This document shows, in pieces, positions 50,286-60,337 of a stretch of 64,000 nt of DNA. The DNA is taken from assembly GCF_019175385.1 (NCBI RefSeq), contig NC_083341.1, forward strand, positions 87,136,321-87,200,320. The letters run 5' to 3'. How positions within the stretch are numbered: the first letter of the stretch is position 1; every line of letters begins with the position of its first letter. The DNA is from Lycium barbarum (Eukaryota; Streptophyta; Magnoliopsida; Solanales; Solanaceae). Position numbers and translations under genes: made by a program. A model generated the notes under the pieces. It did not search any database and was not told the origin of the DNA. It saw nothing but the letters and a program-made list of their open reading frames with translations.

Positions 50286-51842
50286 ATGGTTTCAGTAATG
50301 CCGCCGAAGAAAAAGGCTACGATGGCCCAGAAAGCCAAGGGGGTGGCGGCCAGCAGAGTTGAACGGGAGCTAGAAGAAGAAGAATCTCATAATGAGGCTC
50401 CCCCTCAGACTGTTCCTGCTCCCCCTGCACCAGCAGAGCAGGAAAGAGTTCCAGCTCCAGCCCCCGCACCTCCAGTTCCACCGCCAGCAGTTCCGGGCCA
50501 GCAGATGGCAGAGGCCATCCAGTTATTAACCCAACTCGTTGCCGCACAGGCTCAGCGGCAAGATGTAGACCTGGGAGGCAGAGCGATAAGTGCAAGGGCC
50601 CGCGACTTTATCACCCTGAAGCCTCTAGAGTTTTATGGATCAAAATCAGAGTTGGACCCGCAGAGTTTTATAGATGAGATGCTGAGGACTCTGGGGATCA
50701 TACATGCTTCGGATACGGAGTCCGTAGAGTTGGCTTCATACAGGCTGCGGGATGTGGCAGTTCTGTGGTACAGTAGCTGGATATCATCGAGGGGAGAAAA
50801 TGCACCCCCTCCGGTTTGGCAGGAGTTCACTGAGGCGTTCCTGCGACATTTCCTACCGCCAGAGGTTCGACGGGCTCGAGCCGATATGTTTTTGAACCTG
50901 AGACAGGGAAATATGAGCGTTCGAGAATACAGCCTCCGTTTTAATTCATTAGCCAGGTATGCCCCAGCCATGATAGCGGATAAGGGAGATCATGTACACC
51001 GATTAGTGAGTGGGCTAGGGCCACATTTGGTTAAGGAATGTTTGACAGCTTCACTCCAGGACGGGATGACTATTACTCAAATCCAGTCCCACGCCCAAAA
51101 TCTGGAGGAACAATATCAGCCACGGCGAGAGGAGCGTTACCCAGATAGGGGTTCCAGAAAAAGGGGCAGGTTTTCCAGGACTAGAAGCGAGTACAGAGGG
51201 GGACAGGCACAAGAGCTATTCAGTCATTCAGAACAACCGGCGGCCAGTGCACCGCCTCGATTTACGGATAGGGGACTTGACCGTTCTACTCACTCACGAC
51301 CAGATCAGGGTACTAAGGCGTAAGGATCCCAGTATAGAGCTGATTCTAGCAGGATGATGCCACCCCCGCCACGGTGTGCGCGATGTGGTAGACCACATTC
51401 TGGAGAGTGTCGCGCAGGTACAGGTGCATGTTATACTTGTGGGCGGGTTGGCCATTTGATGCATGATTGCCCACTGAGGTATGAGGGAGACCAAGCCCAG
51501 CCCGTCGGGTCCGCGGTTGGTTCATCGTCGACCGTACGCCCACTTGGACAGACCTCCCAAGCTCCAGCGGGCCGCGGCCGAGGTAGAGGAGGGACACCTA
51601 GTTCAGCTGGTCCTCCGCACCGCCTATATGCATTGACAGGACGACAGGACCCTGAGCCTTCCGCAGACGCGGCCACAGGTACTTTTTCGGCACCTTCTAT
51701 GATGTGTATGTTAATTGATTCGGATTCTATCCTGTCCTACGTTGCCTTTATATTGCTGATCATATTAAGAATTCAGAAATTAGGACGAAAGGTAGCCATA
51801 CGCACAGGTAAAAAGACGAATACTAGAGATTGCGGAGGTTAG
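50286..51842 (+). pseudogene. gag: gag, copy 2 of element T
   Basis: The frame is open for 345 codons to a TAA at 51321-51323, where copy 1 has TCA (Ser). It then resumes in the same frame for 162 more codons to 51842, through CARCGRPHSGEC and CYTCGRVGHLMHDC, an Arg/Gly-rich RGRGRGG segment and the protease start IDSDSILSYVAF. The family motif there is I-D-S/P-G-S-T-L-S-Y, so the active-site Gly is Asp. The sequence then leaves protease (LIILRIQKLGRKVAIRTGKK), marking the internal deletion that removed pol. One nonsense mutation; otherwise the better-kept copy. Confidence 0.93.
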
Positions 51843-51940
51843 AACCGTAAATAAAAGAAGAGATGTGTTACGCGGCGTTTCGAAAACTGCTAAGACCCCA
51901 ACTCGTTCCATAAAATGTGATATAAGTAGTACGAGGGAGT

Positions 51941-52043
51941 GCGGGCGAAAATACTAACGCTAAGACGCTGAAATGCACTAAAGTTTCAAGGTTAAGCGTG
52001 CTAGGGTGAGAGTAATTTCATGATGGGTGACCCCCTGGGAAAT
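51941..52043 (+). other. 5S-rRNA-derived module, second interior of T
   Basis: Same 103-nt module as at 46188-46290, with GTTAAGCGTGCT and GATGGGTGACC intact. Confidence 0.72.
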
Positions 52044-52334
52044 ATGCTGAAATTTTCACAAATGTGGGAACAAGAGACGAATGTGAAGCTAGGTAGTCCA
52101 ATGTAAATTAGAGTGTGTGGAGTGGTTACAAAGCCTATAAAAGTCATGTAGGCTGAGACGGACAAGACTAACGGGAGAGGAGAAAGCGTGACAGAAAGGG
52201 GACTTATTAACGTAGGGCCAACGTTCAGAGCTTACTCAATGGACTTACGACATAAAAGCGACCTAAGCGACATGTGAGATGTCTACGAAGGAGACCTCCC
52301 CGAAGTATTATGATACACTATGAGGCCAGTTTAA

Positions 52335-52371
52335 CATTCGAGGAAGAATATTCTAAAGGGGGGGGGGGAGA
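52335..52371 (+). other. PPT, second interior of T
   Basis: A purine run 52355-52371 before LTR3; the preceding palindrome is further decayed (CATTCGAGGAAGAATA). Confidence 0.88.
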
Positions 52372-52372
52372 A

Positions 52373-55300
52373 TGTTGTATCCCGTATTTTTGAACGTCAG
52401 ATTATTTGCTGAGATGGGACCCACACATCGAGATTTTTTTGGGACATCTGAAAAATTATATGAATCACATATGAGAAGTTAAACACAACTCAAGAAGGAC
52501 CCTTGGGCCAAATCAAAGTGGAAGTCCTCCAAATGAATATTTTAAGAAAACGTTTTCGGGTGATCTGCCTTCAAGGGGCAAAAATGGTATTATAAGTTTG
52601 GAATTTGGAAAAGTACCAAGCACTAGAAGTTGTAGATAATTGAATTAGCTTTCCAACCATAGATCGTGGGTGCCCAGGTGACGTCGGTACAAGGAGATAT
52701 GAACGTTTTAAGGTCGAAAGGTCAGTGGGCTAGGCCCAAGTCGGGACCAAACCGAGTTGGCCCAAAAAAATCAAAAGAAATAATAAGGCCCAAATTTGTG
52801 AGGCCCAATCGGCCATGGTTATGGCCCAAGCCCATATTAAATAAAATTTTATCAATAAATAAGATGACTAAGTCATCTTATTCCACATAATGTTCTAGAA
52901 ATTTCAAGAAAAGCAAGAACAAGAGAGAGAGGAGAAAAACTTAAGGCCATTTCGGCCAAGAGCAATTTTCACAAGAAAAATTTGCAAAAATTCTCCAAAA
53001 ATCATTTTCTACCAAGTAAAGGGTGATTAACAAGGTGGAGTTGTTGTTGGAGCAAGAAAAATTCAAAATCATACAAGTTGTCAAGTTGTAGTCAAGTGAG
53101 AAGTTGAAGAAGAAAGGTGAGTTTTGATCTTGTTTTATGTGTTATATATGGTTTATATGTGTTGTAGTATGCTAAAATGGATGAAATTCATGAAGGAGAG
53201 AAATATAGTATATGGCCGTGTATATATATATGTGTGTGGGAGTCATGCTTCAATTATTTTAATTAGTGTTTAGTTGTTATTGTTGTGAATGATATGTGGA
53301 AAATGGAAGTTGAATGAGTTTGGAGAGATTGTAGTGGTGTATACATGTTGGAGCCGTGTGAGTGTGCATGGTATATGTGGCCGTGTATACTTGATGTATA
53401 GTCGTGTATATTGGTGAGTTGTGAAAGAATAATGAGCGAGTTGTAATTAATATCTTAATCGTTGTGTTGTAGATGTTATATCGCAAATAAAGACTTGACA
53501 AGTTTGGTGAAGTATTGGCAATTGGAAGTTTGTGTAAATTGAAAATAATGTTTTTGTATGGAAGACATGTAATGGTATTACTATGATGTTCTTGGAATAT
53601 ATGTATTATAAGGTTATTGTTGTTTCATTGAAATTGGAGAGTATTGAAGGAGGTAGAATGTTAATTGAAGTGTTGGAATGCACCTTGAATGGAATATGTG
53701 AATTTTTAGTGTGATTGTTGAATTATGTTAATAGTTTGGCCGGGTTTGAATTCCCGGATTGTGATTGATGAGAATTTGGCTATGTTGAATGTTGAGGATG
53801 ATATATTTACAGAGGAAGTGCTGCCGAAATTTCGGTAGCCAAGTGGTTCCTTAAGATTCTAACTCTAAGTACCATAATGAAAGTTTGGGTAAATGTGACC
53901 AATTTGCAGATTTTGACGAGATTGCAACGTGAATTCGGAATAGCAAAAGAAGCGGAAAGAGGTATGTAAGGCTTCACCCTTCTTTCTATGGCATGTCTTA
54001 GTTGAAATAAGTTGGGTACGAGCCTCGGGGACAACTCGGTTCCCCGGAATCCGCACCTAAAGTTTTCCACTTTTTGTTCAATAGAATTGAACTAGAAAGT
54101 GTGCCAATTGTTGGAAAAACCTCCTACACCCTTAGAACTTGTATAAATGGGACCCGATTACCCTAAGACCCTCACAAGTAACGCTATGACACGTAACATA
54201 CGTAAATCGTATAAGCTACCTCATCCGGCCCGAGGTGGGCCCGCTACCCTCGGTTTTTTCCTTACAGTCTTGCTTGACTTACTTGAAGTGAATCCAAAGG
54301 GAACCTTTGATCCCGATTTCGATACCAAATGATAAATACTATGACTCCTCTAACGAGGGAACTTCCTTGACGATAATGATAACAATGATGTTAGATAAGA
54401 GAATATGCCTATGATACGTACTACCGGAACGACTCTATGACTAAGATGACTAAGCTAAGTATCTTATGTAAACATGGAAATGATAAACTAATTTTTGAAT
54501 CTTATTTATATTTCCTAGCAATGACTTTATTTTCTAAAAGATTTCAAAGTCTATGAACCGTCATCTATGATGCCCCGATTTCATTCTACGTTTACTTTAA
54601 TATTATTCCCCGTTGGTAGTCTCACCTTAAAATACTCGTTCCTTCAAGGTGAGACAAAGCGATCACGAGTATTCTATAATATAATTGGAGGTCACCGACC
54701 TTACGTCACTCCGATGACTACATGATTCTTCTTTGGGATTTCCTGCGTGCCTATGAGACATATGTATATAGGATACGTAAATGCATATAAGACATGTAAA
54801 TGTATGTAAGATATGTGTATATATATTTTTTTAAAACATGCACATGACGAAAGAGCTAGAGCGCTATAGACGCTGATGTACCTACACGACACACGTATAT
54901 GTATATGATAAAAGAGCTAGATCGCTATAGACGCTGATATATGTACATGATATATGCATGTGTATACGGGGAAAATGGAGGTAAGGGCAGAGCGTTATGA
55001 ACGCATATCCACCTGATCAGTTGGCATTACATGATATGATATCGTCCCGGACGCGGGATGTGTATATTTATGGTTAAATGGATCGGCTGCCGACGCCTCG
55101 GCAATATGAGATGTCCTATTTTATATGTATATGTATATGTATATGAACAAGGAAAGATTCTTAAAGGAAAGCTAAGTACGCATAGCACCTGCCAAGGGTA
55201 TATATATATACAGGTTATGTTTCTATCCCAGGACATGTGTTGTAACTCTCTTATGTCATTATACATGATTCATATTTTCTGTATATTACTATTCATGCCT

Positions 55301-55778
55301 TACATACTCGGTACACTATTCGTACTGACGTCCCTTCTTGTGGACGCTGCGTTTCATGCCGCGCAGGTCAGCAGACAGGCGGATTTGATCCTTAGAAGCT
55401 CTACCAGCAGAGTTGACAGTGCTCCAGTTATTCCGGAGCCTCACTTCCTTGGTACTATTTTGTGTATATATATTCGGGCATGGCAGTACTCAGCCCTTTC
55501 TATGTATAAGTGTACTACGTCTAGAGGCTCGTAGACAGATATGTACAGTCAGTTAAGTATAGTTAGGTATATGGTGTTTTGGCATGCTAATGTTGATGTA
55601 TAAGTGATAACGAAGTTTATTAGTCTATGTTCAGAATGACGCCGCTAATGTTATTGTTCAAAAAAAAAAAAAAGGCTCTGTTTACATGGCTTGCTAAGAG
55701 GTAAAGGTAAAACGATAGACAAGGGGTGCTCGGTACAAGTATCGGGTACTCGTCACGGCCCCTAGACGGGTCGTGACA
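52373..55778 (+). repeat. LTR3 of element T
   Basis: 3406 bp. Two 61-bp units (54850, 54911), TTACGTCA 54701-54708, hairpin cassette 55309-55368. Followed by the outer duplication CCGAC and then the rest of the LTR of A. Confidence 0.95.
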
Positions 55779-55783
55779 CCGAC

Positions 55784-55902
55784 GTACAAAAGTACAGAAT
55801 ACAACATTATCAACGTGAGTTTAAATTATGTGGCAACAACATGATTGACAATTTTGAGGAAGCGCGTGTCACGCTCATGCTCTGAAAATGTGGGGTATAA
55901 CA
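55784..55902 (-). repeat. 3' LTR of element A, 5'-end piece
   Basis: The 119 bp that begin the 3' LTR of A on the minus strand (TGTTATACCCC at 55902), matching 62883-63001 in the 5' LTR. Separated from 40933 by T. Confidence 0.93.
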
Positions 55903-55941
55903 TCCTCCCCCCCCCCCTTTAAAAACATTCGTCCTCGAATG
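55903..55941 (-). other. PPT and adjoining palindrome of element A
   Basis: C-rich 55903-55917 and CATTCG-TCCT-CGAATG at 55926-55941. Confidence 0.9.
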
Positions 55942-58900
55942 TTGAGGTAGAGTTCGCTCCGAGGTAGATATCGATGTTTTTACCTGTATTTGTCCGTATC
56001 TACTTTACTTACTTGCAGTCTTACTTGCTCATTAAAACTGAACTTATCTGAATTATGCAATGTATTCTTCTTCTTTTGTGGCCAAAGTTTACGCCTGAAC
56101 TCAAGGTCATCCCTTTTTCTTATTATTCGTTTGTCCACTAACTCTTTACACTTTATCGCTTTCATCGTCTCTTCAGTCTTCGTTGTTTACATTCTTGTAT
56201 GCCCCTTTCATGCCGTGCTTACCACATACTTTTATCTAATTCGATCTCATTTTCTTTTTGTTAAGAAATTCTTGTTTTCTTCGATCTCCACGTATCTTTC
56301 TTATGTTGCATAGATATCCCAAGACTTTATCTCCTTGGAGTTGACTTATTCCTATTCTTACTTCCTTAAAGATAAATTCAAGACTGGTCATATCTAGCGT
56401 CCCCTGCTTAACTAGTTTAACACTGAAATGTCCCGCTTAATTTCTCTTCCCTTCAATCAGACTCCCGGCACCTGGCTAGCTAACAGTTATTTTTGCACTT
56501 ATGTCAAAAACATTTCAAACATCTTCTTTAATGATTTATTTCCTTCTGTTTATTCTGAAAGTTTCTAATCCTTATTTTGGCTACTAACTTAGGGGTGAAT
56601 TCAGAAGTTTGTCGAAAAATAACCAAGATTCTTGAATCATGCGGCGAATTCAGATCTTTTCATTCTTGCTTTTATCTGTATCCTCCATTTGTCCCTTTTC
56701 CAATAAGATCCATCATATTGCTTCTCCAGTGATACTTTATATTCATATCATTTCATCTTCTTTTTAATACTTTTGTCGTACTTCTTAATTCCTTACAATG
56801 TCATCATAATTCCGCCGATGGTAGCGCCCAGATGGCTTGCAATAGCACTTCCTTGCTAATGACGGATCATTCTCATTAACTACCTTACCTCAGGTTACTC
56901 ATCCAATGCGTCGAAAATACCGTAGCTAAGGGATTTATAGTCAAATGAGACTCAATTCGACCCATACAACGATCCTCAGCACCATTTCTTATACTCTTGT
57001 ATATAATATTTTCTCATCATCATTGTTATCCCTCAGGACACAAGAGTATACTTACAACATACTATTCCACTTTTCAAAATATTTTCAAACCCTTGTATGA
57101 ATCTTTCCTCCAAACTCTTCTCCTCTGATCTGAACGTCATTACAAAATAACTCATAAGTAGGAGGCTAATAGAGATTTAACGAGATTCCGTTCTTCTTCA
57201 AATATTTATTGTCATTTCCACACTATTTTACTAGTGATTTCGTCAGAACGATCATTTATGTGGTCCTATGACATATACTCCCACGATTTGATACATAAAC
57301 GGTGACCTATGATTTCATGATGCAGGAGGTGTTTTCCAAATCTCAGGTAGCACTTCTGTCATGCTATCCATAGGCATATTTCCTTTTTTCCTTTTAACAA
57401 GCATTGAGATTCCTATAAATATTCCTCTTTTAAAACTCTCATTCCTTCCAACGTCGCGATTTTTCTTTAGTAATCCCGTCTGTCCTCATACTTATCCTTG
57501 GTTACTCGTAGGCGTTTCTCACTTCCTCCGTGACCTTTTTGGAGTATGCCTGCTACATATTTATTTGCAACAAAATTTCTCCGGTACGAGCGATTCGAAT
57601 CATAGCCCGGGACACAACGTATTGCTTGACAAAACTTATTTCCTTGATTCTTCTAAACCTTTATTATCATGTCATGCCTCCTTTCCCATGTCGGTTTCGT
57701 AATATACCTGAATTTAGTCCAATTTCACTTTTTTTTTTGAGTTGACTTCCTCTTTCATCATGCTTGCTATCAGTCCTGACATTGCAAAACCTGTTAAGTC
57801 GTTTCCTCGCTGTACTTTACTTACTTTGTATTGTAGTTCTTGCTACGTTCTCATTATATCCCAATCATAATCAACTCTATAGAGTACCATTTCTTGATCT
57901 CATTCGTAACACTGCTTATAAAACAGAATAAAGCTCGTGGAGTAAGCTTACTTAACCGGTAACTCTTTCTAATTGACCCTATTACACTTACCACATAAGT
58001 TGTCTTACCAAGTTATTCACATTCATTACAAACCTTAGTATTCTATGCCCCTGTCCCCGTCACGCTGTTACTTCGTTTTACTAATAGACTAATCGCATTT
58101 CCCTTGTAGTTATCCATCCCAATCAATCCTTTATTTATCTTTTTGATGCCACGACCAAGTTTGTCTTCTCCTCCACGCATGTTTCTTACATTTCATTCTA
58201 TTTCTTTTATAATCGAACCTCTCGGTCTTGACAGAAGTTCTTGCCTCATATCACTAATTTTCTAATCAATTGTGTCAACTCACCATCCTCGTTCTTTCCT
58301 TGATGAGTAATCGGTCTCCTACCGTCATTTAGTTAAAGTATCCTTCTTACTCCCATGGTTAGAGATTTCCAGTTACTCCACTCCTAAATGCTCTCCTCTT
58401 CCTTCGACCAACCCATTAGTATACCTTTCCTACTTTCATTCTTAACCTTCCCTGGGTCTATTCCTCCTCGAGTACCTTTCTTCTCTTGTTATTTGTAACA
58501 TCGGCTCTGAAGTTCGTGAAATATTCCTTTAGACGCGCAAATCCGTCCTATTCTTAAGTCATTCTTTCAGGAAAGCTCCTCCATGTCTGAGGCAACCATA
58601 TTAATATGGTCGCACATTTATCCCTTTATATACCTTTCAAGGGCCGAAATCTCCTAACATCGACGCAAGGCTTAATCATTCCTTCTCTTACTTCATATTC
58701 CTCTTCTGTTCCATATTACCATACTCTATCCCCTTCATATGCCTACCTTCGAATTTTTACCCAAATAGTCTCGTGCTTTGCTCGTCGTTTCTTTTGGAGG
58801 CTTTGCTCAATCATGTTTCTTACTTTTCACTTTTTCCGACATTTTGATCTCCTTGCCTTCTATTTACTCACTCTCTTTCTTTTCCAAATATCATTGTATT

Positions 58901-59320
58901 AGAATTTTCCAATCTTAACCTGTAGTGAAAATAATAGCAGCTTACCGTATAACACAGGTACCATTTATTCTTGTTGTCACTTGATCTTCGGTACCATTAC
59001 TCGATTGATGCCTTCCATACCGTAGCACCGATTGCTGGGACACACATGCCCACCGATACAATCACATGTGGGATATCATACGCATTCATATATATGTATA
59101 TATAATTACTACCATCTCGCCTACAAAATATTTCCAAATGCTATTCAACCTCATCCTAGTTCTAGAGTCGCGGTGCACCTTCTTTCTCTTCACCGGTCTA
59201 GTCTGCCTCGTCCTACGTGACCTCTTATGGTCTCCAACCATCCCGTATTTTCTAGTTTCCCTTAGGCTACTCTAGCTTCTCATTTGTCTCTTATGTCTAA
59301 ATCTATAGGGCTTTTAGTAC

Positions 59321-59423
59321 ACTTCCCAGGGGGTCACCCATTCCAGTATTTCTCTCACCCTAGCACGCTTAACCTCGAAACTTTGATGAAATCCGGTGCA
59401 TTAGTACTGATATAATCGCATCC
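59321..59423 (-). other. 5S-rRNA-derived module in element A (best preserved)
   Basis: On the minus strand it starts GGATGCGATTATATCAG and runs 103 nt to CCCTGGGAAGT. About 86 of 103 positions match plant 5S rRNA as I remember it, without gaps, and most mismatches are transitions. A-box GTTAAGCGTGCT at 59362-59373; C-box region ATGGGTGACC within 59325-59344. Confidence 0.8.
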
Positions 59424-60242
59424 ACCTCATCGCATGACCTTCATTACATGGTCTAGGGCAAGTCGAAGTCTTACAGATTCCGAGACACTCTCGTAACACA
59501 TCTTTCTCCTTTACAATTACTATTTTAGCCTTTTCAATTTCCCAATATTCACCTTTCACCTATGTGTATGACTACCTTTCGTCTTAGATTCCTAGATTCC
59601 CGATGGTAGTGATCACACCTTCATCGCCATTAATTATGAATACTCGATTATCCACCCCTTTGGACTTCCGCTTGCCACTCTTATATAGTAATTTACGGCA
59701 AAATCGATTGTCGACTTTTTCTGAATCCTCCTACAGACCTCGAAGGTTATCCATTTTAATCCTTCGGACTACTAACCGTCTTTCTCGCAATTATTTTTCA
59801 TGCCATGCCAAGTCTATAACCCTTCTGAAACAATGCATCCCACTTATTGTCTATTTACGATATTTCCTTTCCATACTTTTATTTTTTTCTGTTAAGCGTA
59901 CCTAACTAAATGACCTGATTTTGAGAGATTTCTGGCAGTGTCTTCCTTTACAATTCTTACTATTCAGAATCTTCACGCAGCAAACACCAACAATGCCTCG
60001 CAGAGCATACGGCTATACGACACATTCCCGCCATCCAGAGCTTCCAATTTCAAGTAAAAGAACAAAATATCAAAACTCACCTTCGTGACTTCCCATATCA
60101 TCACTCACCTTCTTCCGTCCATACTGCACTTCTGCTAAGATCAAAGGTTAGTGCGAGGAATCTCATTTCCTATGACTTGGCTCTATCGTACGATCAAAGA
60201 CAGAAAGAAGGTCAACAATCCCTAGATGCCCCGTAGCCTCCT

Positions 60243-60276
60243 GTTTATAAATGTGGCCGGCTTCAAACCCATAAAC
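60243..60276 (-). other. Leader hairpin with self-complementary loop (element A)
   Basis: Arms GTTTATGGGTTTG and CACATTTATAAAC (12 of 13 pair, three G-U) around AAGCCGGC with the palindrome GCCGGC. Confidence 0.72.
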
Positions 60277-60323
60277 AAGACTCTACTGGACACGACTTTG
60301 CAGACAACCCCTAGGACAACCTA

Positions 60324-60334
60324 CTCTGATACCA
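60324..60334 (-). other. Primer-binding site of element A
   Basis: Minus strand TGGTATCAGAG, three bases inside the 5' LTR. Confidence 0.95.
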
Positions 60335-60337
60335 CTT

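Larger units (their letters stand above)
40934..55778 (+). mobile_element. Element T: tandem LTR-gag-LTR-gag-LTR retrotransposon
   Basis: Three LTRs (40934-44330, 46624-50083, 52373-55778) and two interiors (44331-46623, 50084-52372), all in the same orientation. A single duplication, CCGAC, lies only at the outer ends (40929-40933 and 55779-55783). Each interior has its own PBS and PPT, a gag reading region, the first codons of protease, and no RT, RNase H or integrase. The layout fits unequal recombination between LTRs of one gag-only insertion; integration of a joined product is the alternative. Confidence 0.95.
55942..60337 (-). other. Non-coding interior of element A
   Basis: About 4.4 kb, T/C-rich on the plus strand. 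Numerous 60-110-codon chance ORFs are hydrophobic translations of T-rich DNA; none has a domain, and none is long on the element's sense strand. The region 59320-60337 aligns with the interior of B. It holds the 5S-derived module (59321-59423), leader hairpin and PBS. The rest (55942-59300) shows nothing I can identify. Confidence 0.75.

Noticed and set aside
40934..55778. Reading T as two independent adjacent insertions
   Set aside because: The middle LTR is shared and only the outermost ends carry the CCGAC duplication.
55990..60000. Hydrophobic 60-113 codon ORFs that look like membrane proteins
   Set aside because: T-rich DNA gives Phe/Leu/Ser/Ile-rich translations in the plus frames. They are antisense to the element, not conserved in B, and lack coding signs.
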